Position numbers and translations under genes: made by a program
Shown here: in pieces, positions 1-6,298 of the stretch
Layout of the letters: the number at the start of each line of letters is the position of its first letter
Numbering within the stretch: the first letter of the stretch is position 1
DNA from: Acidobacteriota bacterium
GTDB taxonomy: Bacteria; Acidobacteriota; UBA6911
Length of the DNA stretch: 6,371 nt
Reading direction: 5' to 3'
Assembly: GCA_017860075.1 (NCBI GenBank)
Contig: JAFNAH010000128.1
Coordinates: 1-6,371 of the forward strand
Notes under the pieces: model-generated
What the model saw: the letters and a program-made list of their open reading frames with translations, nothing else
Databases searched by the model: none
What the model was told of the DNA's origin: nothing

Positions 1-2
1 TG

Positions 3-521
3 GGCGTGCTCGAGCGGGACTTGGCTCCGCTGGAGCAGATCTCCCTGCCTTTTCCCAGGATCTCGTACGACGAGGCTGTCCGCAGGCTTCAGGCAGCGGG
101 ATCGGAAATACAGTGGGGAGGCGACCTGGGGGGTGGAGACGAAACGATCCTGTCCGGGCAGTTTTCCTCGCCGGTCATGATCCATCGCTATCCCTCGGCG
201 GTGAAGGCCTTCTACATGCAACCAGACGTGGAGCGGCCCGAAGTGGCCCTGTGTGTCGACGTTCTGGCACCCGAAGGTTACGGTGAGATAATCGGCGGCG
301 GTCAGCGAATTCACGACCACGACCTGCTGCTGCAGAGGCTCAAGGAACACGGCCTCCCGACCGAGCCTTTCCAGTGGTACCTGGACTTGCGCAAGTACGG
401 CACCGTTCCCCATTCCGGTTTCGGAATGGGAATCGAGCGCGTGGTGGCCTGGATCTGCAAGCTTGACCATCTGCGAGAAGCCATCGCATTCCCGAGGATG
501 CTTTACAGGATCTATCCTTGA
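3..521 (+). CDS. asnS: Asparagine--tRNA ligase, C-terminal part (5' end outside window)
   Basis: Class II aminoacyl-tRNA synthetase that charges tRNA-Asn with asparagine in the cytoplasm. Only the last ~172 codons are present; the frame is open to the left edge, so the GTG at position 6 is probably internal and motifs 1 and 2 lie upstream. Counting from that GTG, the visible core strands include SPVMIHRYP (res 55-63), KAFYM (67-71) and [14 protein letters not shown] (93-106). Motif 3 follows as [12 protein letters not shown] (138-149), which contributes the ATP-binding Arg. The end [10 protein letters not shown] and the [10 protein letters not shown] stretch (131-140) fit AsnRS rather than AspRS, whose motif 3 region usually reads GGxGLGLDR or GLGLERL and ends differently. 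Full AsnRS is about 430-460 residues, so roughly 60% of the gene is missing by truncation at the window edge, not by damage. The stop codon TGA overlaps a possible TTG start of the next gene, indicating cotranscription. Confidence 0.93.
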   Translation, partial: GVLERDLAPLEQISLPFPRISYDEAVRRLQAAGSEIQWGGDLGGGDETILSGQFSSPVMIHRYPSAVKAFYMQPDVERPEVALCVDVLAPEGYGEIIGGGQRIHDHDLLLQRLKEHGLPTEPFQWYLDLRKYGTVPHSGFGMGIERVVAWICKLDHLREAIAFPRMLYRIYP

Positions 522-532
522 GCGCCACAAGC

Positions 533-538
533 GAGAGG
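533..538 (+). promoter_or_regulatory. Possible ribosome binding site for the glycosyltransferase
   Basis: GAGAGG lies three bases ahead of ATG at 542. The spacing is shorter than ideal, but it supports ATG 542 (or GTG 539) over the TTG at 518, which overlaps the asnS stop codon and has no purine-rich motif at good distance. Confidence 0.4.
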
Positions 539-541
539 GTG

Positions 542-1087
542 ATGGACCGAACCGCAGCGAGGTGGGCGCCACGACTCGTCCTCCTGGCAGGGTTCCTTCT
601 GGGAACCGGTTGGTTCGTCTATTTCTATGCTCTCGGGCTGACTACCGCCCATTACGACGCCAAAGCGCACCTCCTCGTCGCCCGACGACTGCTCGATTCC
701 ACCTCTCCAGGCTACCTCCAGTTGGGTGTGCACTGGCTGCCTCTCCTGCACATACTTTATCTTCCGCTCGTTCTCTTTGAAGGCCAGTACAGGACGGGGT
801 TTTTCCCCAGCCTGACCTCGGTCTGCGCATTCGCTCTCTCCGGATGGCTCCTGTACCGGATAGCCTTGCGCTGCACCGGATCCTGGCGCTCGGGCGTGTT
901 TGCGAGCGTTATCCTTTTGGGAAACGCAAACTGGCAGTACCTGCAGGCTTGCCCGCTCACGGAGCCGCTCTTCATGTTCCTGAACCTTGCGGCACTGGAA
1001 CGATTCCTGGCCTGGCGAGACAACCCCGGTGCCGGGCTCCCGTGGGCAGCTGCAATCCTGGCCTCCCTTGCCTCTCCTGGCGTTTGA
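542..1087 (+). pseudogene. GT-C (GT39-like) membrane glycosyltransferase, N-terminal fragment of a frameshifted gene
   Basis: This is the front half of a polytopic glycosyltransferase that would move sugar from a polyprenyl-phosphate donor on the outer face of the membrane. After a first hydrophobic span (LVLLAGFLLGTGWFVYFYAL) comes HYDAKAHLLVARRLLDS, the first extracytoplasmic loop. There GT-C enzymes keep a catalytic or metal-binding acidic residue (here the Asp of HYDA). LQLGVHWLPLLHIL and LTEPLFMFLNLAALERF follow, both typical of this family. The frame ends ...ILASLASPGV with TGA at 1085-1087, after only about 180 residues, which is far too short for a GT-C enzyme of about 500. The rest of the protein continues in the +1 frame to 2153. 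ATG 542 is chosen over TTG 518 because GAGAGG precedes it; starting at 518 would add eight residues. The family assignment rests on motif recall, so the exact subfamily and acceptor are unknown. Confidence 0.72.
1055..1085 (+). other. Frame junction, probable internal deletion
   Basis: The reading frame of the glycosyltransferase changes here. Upstream codons start at positions equal to 2 mod 3, downstream codons at 0 mod 3. This requires loss of 3n+2 bases or gain of 3n+1. The two sides read ILASL and PLLAFDWRTG. In related proteins I recall ATLTRYEGW-type residues at this point, and they are absent from both frames. The junction contains the near-repeat CCTCCCTTG / CCTCTCCTG (1062-1079), a plausible slippage or recombination site. 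No heptameric slippery sequence is visible. Confidence 0.6.
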
Positions 1088-2153
1088 CTGGCGAACGGGG
1101 AGAATATCGCGGCAGACAGCGCTCAGGGCAGGGCTCGTGATCGCCGGCGTGTTTGCCGTTCCGGTTGCCGCTCACTTCGGCTATGTCTATGTCTGGACCG
1201 GGGAGACTTTTTTCCATCGTGTGGCCAGGGGCTATCCGACTCCGTACGTGACGTACCGGCGGCCGTTCCTCTCGGTCGTCTATCACCTTGCGGAACTCGT
1301 GCAGGTATCGGCGCTGGTTCCGCTCATGATGGGTGTCGGCGGCGTAATCTTCAGCTTCATGCGCAGGGAGCGGCTGGTCCGATGGCTGCCCCTGTTTCTG
1401 CTTTGGCTGCCGTCGGTGCTGAACGTCGCGGCCCTTTACTGGGGGCTTATATACCGGGTGCGATACTCGTGCCTCGTAGTGCCGGCGGTGGCGGCCTTCG
1501 CAAGCCTGCTCTGCCTGTCGCAAAAGGCGCTGCAACGTGCGTTCACCACGACCGTGCTGGTTGTTTCGCTGCTGCCTGCTCTGCCCTGGTTTCTGCCGCA
1601 CGTCTGGAGATTTCACATGTTCTCCGCCGCACCGGGTGTAGTCATTCTTCCATTGCTGGCGGCGCTGCTGTTTCTGATTGCCCGATCACGTTCGGACTGG
1701 ATCCGGGAGTCACTCGTGCTCTGTGTCGCGGGTATGCAGCTCCCGGTCCTCTACGCGGAGTATCGGCCGATACTGGTCGAGACTCGTGAGCATGACTACA
1801 TCGAGTCGGAAAGACGGAAGGTATTGAACTATCTTCGATCCGGCTACGACGGCAGGCGGATCCTGGTTGACATCGGTCGACTCGCACCGCTGATGTACGA
1901 CTCAGGCATCCCCGTCCGGAAGTTCATCTACAACGAGGGGCAGCAGAAGGAGTGGGTCGCAGCGCTGCAGCATCCGTGGCAGGAGGCGGGCTGGATCGTC
2001 ATGGAGAAGGGGGATGAGCTCTGGAACCTGCTGCAGGTTGACCCTCGTTGGACGGATATGTATGCTCTTGCCGTACAGACGGACAGTTACCGCTTGTATC
2101 GTTTGCAGGAAGCTCAACAGGGAGGCTCGCCCCCGGCCAGGCGATTCGAGTGA
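1059..2153 (+). pseudogene. GT-C (GT39-like) membrane glycosyltransferase, C-terminal fragment of the same gene
   Basis: This is the back half of the broken glycosyltransferase; the start given is the approximate frame junction, not an initiation codon. The frame is open from before 987, but sequence before about 1060 reads as an out-of-frame shadow of the first fragment. From PLLAFDWRTG onward there are repeated hydrophobic spans: AGLVIAGVFAVPVAAHFGY, VSALVPLMMGVGGVIFSF, a long one around 1381-1450, and others around 1470-1530, 1550-1600 and 1620-1680. YVWTGETFFHRVARGYP resembles the TGDPLFF loop of relatives. From about 1790 a soluble, presumably periplasmic, C-terminal domain follows, with REHDYIESERRKVLNYL, GRRILVDIG and GWIVMEKGDELWNLL. 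If translated separately it might start at GTG 1137, but no ribosome site is evident. The stop TGA overlaps the GTG start of the methyltransferase by three bases, so translational coupling is likely. The intact codon pattern suggests either recent damage or a sequencing or assembly error. Confidence 0.7.
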
Positions 2154-2893
2154 AAAGCGAGATCGGCAAAGACTTCGTCCAGAAGAAGTTCGACTTTACC
2201 CCGCCCCGTCCACGCCCCTTCCTGTCAAATCTCCCCGCCGGAATCGACACGTACGACGAAGGAGTGGCACGGTTCTTCCGCTGGCGCACGGGTTTGGACT
2301 ATCACTGGGCAATCGACCAGGTTGTCGATTTTGTCATCAATACCAGGCGGTCGCGGGTCGTGGATATGCTCACCGACACGGGCACCTTCGCTCTGCAGTT
2401 GATCGGTCGCAAGGGGTTCGTCGGCAAGCTGTATTCGTTTGATTCCAACATCACTCTCCTGGAACGAGCCCGGCAGAGGGCGCGCCACATGGGCCAGGAT
2501 CAGGCTGTGGAGTTTCGCCAGGTCGCGGAGCCTCGATGCCCGCTGCCGGACGGGTTTGCAGAAGTCCTGGTCTCCTTTTTTGACTTCCATCGCCACCCGG
2601 CAGAGCAGTTCATGGCCGAGTCGGTGCGGGTGCTCTGCCCGGACGGGCATCTCATACTGGGCGAGGTTCTCGAGCCCCGGTCGGCGCGCAACAAATGGCA
2701 GAATCTCCTCAAGCGCATGCACATGAGGTATGTCCAGAAGAATCCTGCTGAGGCGGAAGGGAACTACTGCGACCGGGAGGAGATGATCGATCTCATATTC
2801 CACGCAGGTTTCAGGCAGATTATCATTCAGGGCTTGAAGGCACCGTCCTCGCCGCATGAAGGCATCTTCAGCCTGATCGCGGCCACACGATAA
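2150..2893 (+). CDS. Class I SAM-dependent methyltransferase-like protein, substrate unknown
   Basis: A 247-residue soluble protein with a Rossmann methyltransferase layout. RVVDMLTDTGTFALQLIG (res 69-86) is at the motif I position. LYSFDSNITLLERARQRA (94-111) gives strand 2, with Asp98 in place for the SAM ribose. PLPDGFAEVLVSFFDFH (131-147) is motif IV/post-I, and SVRVLCPDGHLILGEVLEP (158-176) is the usual L-x-PGG-like strand 5 region. FHAGFRQIIIQG (217-228) and FSLIAATR at the end match the C-terminal sheet of the fold. Motif I lacks the normal D-x-G-x-G-x-G glycines and keeps only one Gly (LTDTG), which may weaken SAM binding or mean a modified loop. The N-terminal FDFTPPRPRPF and TYDEGVARFFRWRTGLDYHW precede the fold and look family-specific. 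GTG 2150 overlaps the preceding TGA; the nearest GGAGG is at 2121-2125, too far to be a standard ribosome site, so reinitiation is likely. The substrate cannot be deduced. Confidence 0.7.
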   Translation: MKSEIGKDFVQKKFDFTPPRPRPFLSNLPAGIDTYDEGVARFFRWRTGLDYHWAIDQVVDFVINTRRSRVVDMLTDTGTFALQLIGRKGFVGKLYSFDSNITLLERARQRARHMGQDQAVEFRQVAEPRCPLPDGFAEVLVSFFDFHRHPAEQFMAESVRVLCPDGHLILGEVLEPRSARNKWQNLLKRMHMRYVQKNPAEAEGNYCDREEMIDLIFHAGFRQIIIQGLKAPSSPHEGIFSLIAATR

Positions 2894-2940
2894 CGATACT
2901 TGTGCTGCCCCGTGATTCTGAAGTCGATCCCGGGCCGGTC

Positions 2941-2946
2941 GAGAGG
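2941..2946 (+). promoter_or_regulatory. Ribosome binding site of folD
   Basis: GAGAGG lies five bases ahead of the GTG start at 2952 and decides this start. The 58 bases between the methyltransferase stop and folD hold no obvious promoter or hairpin. Confidence 0.6.
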
Positions 2947-2951
2947 CTGCA

Positions 2952-3902
2952 GTGGGCAACTTGATAGACGGGAAAGCGCTGGCGCAGGAAATCCAGGCGG
3001 AGGTGGCACAGCAGGTTCAGCGTATGACGGAGACGGGGATTCGCCCGGGCCTCGCCGTGGTTCTGGTGGGCAATAACCCGGCCTCGCACATGTATGTCAG
3101 GTCCAAGGTCAAGACCTGTGAGACACTGGGCATGCGATCGGAGAAGGTCGAACTGCCGGCCGAAACGACCACCGGGGAAATCCTCCCCGTCGTCGAGCGC
3201 TTCAACAGGAACGCCGATATTCACGGCATTCTCGTGCAGGTGCCCCTTCCGAGCCAGGTGAACGCGCGCGAGGTGCTGGATTCGATCCTCCCTGAGAAGG
3301 ACGTGGACGGGTTCCATCCCGTCAACGTCGGGCGACTCGTTGCGGGGACGGCGACCCTGAAGCCGTGTACACCGGCGGGTATCATCGAAATCCTCAAGCG
3401 GACGGGGACGCAGCTGCGGGGTCGCCGGGCCGTTGTCATCGGAAGAAGCGACATAGTCGGAAAACCCGTTGCACTCATGCTCATGCACGAGGATGTCACG
3501 GTGACGATCTGCCACTCCAAGACTCCGGACCTGCCGTCGGTGGCGCGAGAGGCCGACATACTGATCGTTGCCATGGGCAGGCCGGCGTTCGTCAGCGACG
3601 ATTTCGTAAAACCGGGCGCTGTCGTGATCGACGTGGGTACCAACCGCGTCGACTCCCTCGAGCGCATCCATGAGATATACGGTAACGACCCGCAGCGTCT
3701 CGCCGACTACCAGAAGAAAGGCTACACGGTGGTCGGCGACGTGAATCCGGGCAAGGTGTTGCCCAAATGCTCGCTGCTCACACCTGTACCCGGCGGCGTC
3801 GGCCCCCTCACAATCGCCATGCTCATGGCCAACACGGTCAAGGCGGCTGAGCTGCAGCGCGCTGCCGGCCAGGTTCGTGGCAGGCTTGGTGACATCAAAT
3901 GA
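2952..3902 (+). CDS. folD: Bifunctional methylenetetrahydrofolate dehydrogenase / methenyltetrahydrofolate cyclohydrolase FolD
   Basis: Cytoplasmic one-carbon enzyme. It oxidises 5,10-methylene-THF with NADP+ and then hydrolyses the methenyl product to 10-formyl-THF for purine and formyl-Met synthesis. The N-terminal catalytic domain carries Tyr48 and Lys52 (HMYVRSK), Gln96 (GILVQVPLP) and Asp119 (EKDVDGFHP). These match E. coli FolD Tyr50, Lys54 (numbering convention varies), Gln98 and Asp121, so both activities should be intact. The Rossmann domain has GRSDIVGKP (164-172), with Asp where Asn is commoner, CHSKT (187-191) and the cofactor loop segment VIDVGTNR (225-232). PGGVGPLTIAML (280-291) closes the fold. 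At 316 residues it is slightly longer than the usual 280-300. The extra length is an insertion around 234-258 (LERIHEIYGNDPQRLADYQKK) and a short polar tail. GTG start with GAGAGG at good spacing. The stop overlaps the next gene as ATGA. Confidence 0.97.
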   Translation: MGNLIDGKALAQEIQAEVAQQVQRMTETGIRPGLAVVLVGNNPASHMYVRSKVKTCETLGMRSEKVELPAETTTGEILPVVERFNRNADIHGILVQVPLPSQVNAREVLDSILPEKDVDGFHPVNVGRLVAGTATLKPCTPAGIIEILKRTGTQLRGRRAVVIGRSDIVGKPVALMLMHEDVTVTICHSKTPDLPSVAREADILIVAMGRPAFVSDDFVKPGAVVIDVGTNRVDSLERIHEIYGNDPQRLADYQKKGYTVVGDVNPGKVLPKCSLLTPVPGGVGPLTIAMLMANTVKAAELQRAAGQVRGRLGDIK

Positions 3903-4858
3903 GAAGAGCATTCGCAGGTTTGTTCGCGCTTTTGCTGGCGGTATCCCTGTCGGCACAATCGGGCAAGGTTTACCGCATCAGGAAGGTCGGGGAATACCCG
4001 AACTTCATGGCTCTGAGCCCTGATGGCAGGACCGCATACGTGACCTCCTTCGGCACCGGTGAACTCCTGGTCGTCGATCTCGAGAAGAAGACGGTGAAGG
4101 GCTCGGTGGCGGTAGGGTCGGAGCCTCTGGGAGTCGCCCTTGCTGAAGGGGGCAAGACGGCGTTCGTGGCCTGCCGGCAATCGGGTACGGTCGCGATCGT
4201 AGACCTGGACTCGCTCCGGGTTGCCGAGAACGTCAAAGTCCCGGGTGCGCCCTACGCTGTTGCGATAGGAGCAAAGGGCTACCGGGCCTACGTCACGAAC
4301 TTCGGTCGCACGAAGGAGGGCGGACAACTGCACGTCATCGATGTGCGTGAACACTCCCTGGTCGCGACCATGAAAGTGGGTTTGAACCCGATCGCCATCG
4401 CTGTGACGCCGGTTACCGAACAGTGCTATGTGGTCAACGGCGGTATCGGCCAGGTCTGGGTCGTAGATCCGGAGAGGCAGCGCGTGCTCAACAGGATCAC
4501 GGTCGGAGACGCGCCGATCGGGATTGCCCTCACTCCTGACGGCAAACGCGCGTTTGTGCCCAACAACCGCTCCAACGATCTTTCCGTGATCGACACTCAG
4601 TTGGGAAAACTCCTGGTGAGTGTTCCGGTCGGCAAGAGTCCGTTCGGGGTGGCAGTGAGCCCGGATGGCAAGAGAGCCTTTGTCGTCAACTCCGAGGACC
4701 GCACTTTCTCGGTTCTGCCTTGTGACCTCTCGAACCTGGAGCTGACGAGCTACAAGCTCGACAAGGGGCCGCGGGACATAAAGGTCGCACCCGACAATCG
4801 CACCGTGGTCGTGGTCAGCGAGCAGACCAACTCGCTCCAGGTTCTCGACGTGCCCTGA
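3899..4858 (+). CDS. Secreted seven-bladed YVTN-family beta-propeller protein
   Basis: 319 residues with an N-terminal signal peptide: MRR, then a hydrophobic core FAGLFALLLAVSL, with likely signal peptidase I cleavage after SLSA (res 19). No lipobox Cys is seen. The mature part is almost entirely YVTN/NHL-like propeller repeats of about 42 residues, of the form xPxxVAxSPDGKxAYVxNxxSxxVxVIDxxxxxVxxxVxVG. Blades run approximately at 31-71, 72-113, 114-160, 161-202, 203-244, 245-286 and 287-319. The last blade is one strand short, and the N-terminal KVYRIRKVGEY (23-33) can supply it, giving a ring closure and a complete seven-blade propeller. No catalytic residues or extra domain are visible, so a binding, surface or scaffold role is the most that can be inferred. 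Its ATG overlaps the folD stop codon, so it is translationally coupled to folD although no functional link is known. Such proteins are numerous in Acidobacteriota, Planctomycetota and methanogens. Confidence 0.88.
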   Translation: MRRAFAGLFALLLAVSLSAQSGKVYRIRKVGEYPNFMALSPDGRTAYVTSFGTGELLVVDLEKKTVKGSVAVGSEPLGVALAEGGKTAFVACRQSGTVAIVDLDSLRVAENVKVPGAPYAVAIGAKGYRAYVTNFGRTKEGGQLHVIDVREHSLVATMKVGLNPIAIAVTPVTEQCYVVNGGIGQVWVVDPERQRVLNRITVGDAPIGIALTPDGKRAFVPNNRSNDLSVIDTQLGKLLVSVPVGKSPFGVAVSPDGKRAFVVNSEDRTFSVLPCDLSNLELTSYKLDKGPRDIKVAPDNRTVVVVSEQTNSLQVLDVP

Positions 4859-4876
4859 CCAGGCTCTGCGTTTGAC

Positions 4877-6019
4877 TCAGCGGCTTTCATACCACTTGAG
4901 GTTCGCACTGGCCGAACCGATACAGGCGATATCGATCCTGCCGTCGCCGTTGAGATCGACAGCGACACACGAGGCAGCCGCTACGCTGCCCCTGTCGAGC
5001 GTCCTCCGCTGCCAGTGTCTCCCCGAGCTGTCTTCCATGCAGTAGATGTAGACGGCCCCGCCCGCCCCCCGGTAACCGGCGATGATTTCGTCCCGACCGT
5101 CGCCGTTGAGATCGACGGCGTGAATCGTGTGGCCGTCGACGAATGAGTCGTCGATGACCTGTCGTATCCACCTGCCTCGCTCTTCGATGTAGGTCACCAT
5201 CTGGTTCCCATGCCAGGGTTCGATCGAGCACAGGAACCGGCGGGTGCCGGTACTGCCTACGGCTACGTCGCTCGCGCCGCACCGGGGGCACGGGGATGGA
5301 TCTCCCTTCGCGATCTCGGTTCGCGACCACTTTCCATCCCGCAGCAGTTTGTAGAGATGGATTCCGCTGAAACTCGCCGTCAGTATTTCATCGCGCCCGT
5401 CCCCGTCCCAATCGACGACGGCGATCCCGTGCATCACCCCTTCGTTTTCGTCACCGATGAGGCGCCGCTTCCAATCGCCAGGCCGATAGTAGACGAGCGG
5501 CGTGTGCCCGCGATAGTCGGGACCACCGGTGTCGGCACCGGTCAACGGGGCGTTGACGACGACCCTGACGCCGCTTCCGTCGATGTCAGCGGTCCTGAGT
5601 CTGTGCGCGGTAGGGAGGCGATCGATCTCCCTGATCTTCCAGGTGGCGCGCGGGTCGCCCTCGGGCTCGAGGACGGAAACGATCCCCGGGCTGTTCCTGG
5701 CTTCGCTGGAGAAGCCGCTCGCCAATACCATCACAGGGTGCGGCCCTGAATCCAGGAGCGCCAGGTTGATCATCTGCGAGAGGTTCGAAGCGATAACATG
5801 CCGCTTCCACCCGGGGTTCTCAAACCATACGAGTTCCGGCATGCCGCTTGCGAGCGCCACCAGGTCGGGTTTGCCGTCTCGATTCATGTCGGCAGCGACA
5901 ACCTGGTAGCCACCGGTCAGATCCGTGGCGATCGTATGCTCGATGAACTGCGGAAATCTGCTGTCGGCTTGAGTCATGGCCAAGGCGAGCACGAGAAGAA
6001 AATGAGGGTTGATGGTCAT
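4877..6019 (-). CDS. Secreted FG-GAP/VCBS-repeat beta-propeller protein, calcium-binding
   Basis: 380 residues. The N-terminus has a hydrophobic stretch HFLLVLALAM with probable cleavage after TQADS or AMTQA; the charged n-region is weak. Five Asp-rich calcium loops of the DxDxDG type mark the FG-GAP blades: DMNRDGKPD (44-52), DIDGSG (145-150), DWDGDGRDE (203-211), DLNGDGRDE (303-311) and DLNGDGRID (355-363). Less regular blades between them bring the total to about seven. LVWFENPGWKRHVI (63-76) and LKWYESR at the C-terminus are standard strand ends for this family. CPRCG (244-248) is an unusual two-Cys pair on a loop and could bind metal or form a disulfide. HGIAVVDWDGDGRDEILTASFSGIHLY (198 onward) resembles the core of aldos-2-ulose dehydratase-type propellers, but I cannot assign an enzyme activity. 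The ATG at 6019 has no close purine-rich ribosome site; a GGAGG on this strand is 25 bases upstream within a hairpin. It converges on the YVTN gene with 18 bases between stops. Confidence 0.87.
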   Translation of the reverse strand: MTINPHFLLVLALAMTQADSRFPQFIEHTIATDLTGGYQVVAADMNRDGKPDLVALASGMPELVWFENPGWKRHVIASNLSQMINLALLDSGPHPVMVLASGFSSEARNSPGIVSVLEPEGDPRATWKIREIDRLPTAHRLRTADIDGSGVRVVVNAPLTGADTGGPDYRGHTPLVYYRPGDWKRRLIGDENEGVMHGIAVVDWDGDGRDEILTASFSGIHLYKLLRDGKWSRTEIAKGDPSPCPRCGASDVAVGSTGTRRFLCSIEPWHGNQMVTYIEERGRWIRQVIDDSFVDGHTIHAVDLNGDGRDEIIAGYRGAGGAVYIYCMEDSSGRHWQRRTLDRGSVAAASCVAVDLNGDGRIDIACIGSASANLKWYESR

Positions 6020-6032
6020 CGTTTTGTTCGAG

Positions 6033-6056
6033 CTAATCCCACGGCCTCCAGCCGTG
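6033..6056. repeat. Short-form REP-like element with hairpin
   Basis: TAATCCCACGGC...GCCGTG contains an uninterrupted 6-bp stem (CACGGC 6040-6045 with GCCGTG 6051-6056) around a CTCCA loop. The core at 6039-6056 matches 6250-6267 at 17 of 18 bases, and the preceding TAATCCCAC resembles TTATCCCAC at the start of the long form. It therefore looks like the long element with its middle part missing. Confidence 0.65.
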
Positions 6057-6095
6057 CGACCCCGACAGGCTAAGTCGTTCCGGCGTCGGTTCGAG

Positions 6096-6106
6096 CGGAT
6101 CGTCCG
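6096..6106. repeat. Small hairpin CGGA-TCG-TCCG
   Basis: A 4-bp perfect stem with a 3-base loop, flanked by two direct copies of CGAGCGG (6092-6098 and 6105-6111). Short enough to be chance in a G+C-rich region. Confidence 0.35.
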
Positions 6107-6117
6107 AGCGGCGTCGG

Positions 6118-6180
6118 GATCGGAATCGGCATTCCAGTCGGTTTCGCGAAGCGAATTCGATCCCGGCCCCGATTGCGATC
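6118..6180. repeat. Imperfect inverted repeat in a GATCGG/TCGATC-rich tract
   Basis: GATCGGAATCGGC (6118-6130) pairs with CCCGATTGCGATC (6168-6180) at 11 of 13 positions. The centre holds a perfect 5-bp hairpin, TTCGC-GAA-GCGAA (6143-6155). The surroundings continue as degenerate six-base units (TCGGGA, TCGGAA, TCGGCA on the left; TCGATC, CCGATT, GCGATC, TCGATG on the right). Such tracts are known between genes of several G+C-rich phyla; function unknown. Confidence 0.5.
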
Positions 6181-6212
6181 TCGATGTCGACTCCGAAAAG
6201 ACTCGCCATGAA

Positions 6213-6270
6213 GATTATCCCACGCCCCGCATTGCGGGGCAGGCCGAAGCCACGGCTTCCAGCCGTGGCC
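6213..6270. repeat. Long-form REP-like element with two hairpins
   Basis: The element begins TTATCCCAC and carries two perfect stem-loops. The first is GCCCCGC-ATT-GCGGGGC (6224-6240, 7-bp stem). The second is GCCACGGC-TTCCA-GCCGTGGC (6249-6269, 8-bp stem). They are separated by AGGCCGAA. This twin-hairpin layout is that of REP/BIME elements mobilised by RAYT (TnpA-REP) transposases, and similar sequences recur in many environmental genomes. It lies just behind the stop codon of the minus-strand epimerase gene, where it could shield the 3' end of the transcript. No T-run follows on either strand, so it is not a standard intrinsic terminator. Confidence 0.7.
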
Positions 6271-6298
6271 GGTTACTCAAGCTGGTGGCGGCCGCGTC

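Larger units (their letters stand above)
6020..6298. other. Non-coding intergenic region with REP-like and degenerate repeats
   Basis: About 280 bases between the start of the FG-GAP gene and the end of the next minus-strand gene. I find no convincing coding frame, tRNA or clear promoter. It is filled by two REP-like hairpin elements at its ends (6033-6056 and 6213-6270) and, between them, a GATCGG/TCGATC-rich stretch with imperfect inverted repeats. Any promoter for the FG-GAP gene must lie here on the minus strand. Confidence 0.75.

Noticed and set aside
1055..1085. Programmed ribosomal frameshift joining the two glycosyltransferase halves
   Set aside because: No slippery heptamer or following pseudoknot is evident, and family-conserved residues appear to be physically missing, which a frameshift would not explain.
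972..1616. Minus-strand open frame of 214 codons opposite the glycosyltransferase
   Set aside because: Composition is dominated by Arg, Gln and Pro without domain signature; the opposite strand encodes membrane spans.
2225..2959. Minus-strand open frame of 244 codons opposite the methyltransferase
   Set aside because: The plus-strand frame shows methyltransferase fold elements; the minus frame has no motif and is a codon-bias shadow.
2868..3956. Long open frame of 362 codons on the minus strand opposite folD
   Set aside because: It is the complement of the certain folD gene, rich in Arg/His/Asp from G+C-rich third positions, with no recognisable domain.
5210..5749. Plus-strand open frame of 179 codons inside the FG-GAP gene
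   Set aside because: The minus-strand frame has a signal peptide and regular calcium loops; the plus frame is a shadow.
6213..6270. Intrinsic terminator for the minus-strand epimerase gene
   Set aside because: The hairpins are strong but no T-run follows on the minus strand; the twin-hairpin layout and second partial copy fit a REP element better.
6033..6270. CRISPR array
   Set aside because: Only two copies of unequal length with a single 180-base gap that is itself repetitive; no regular repeat-spacer pattern.
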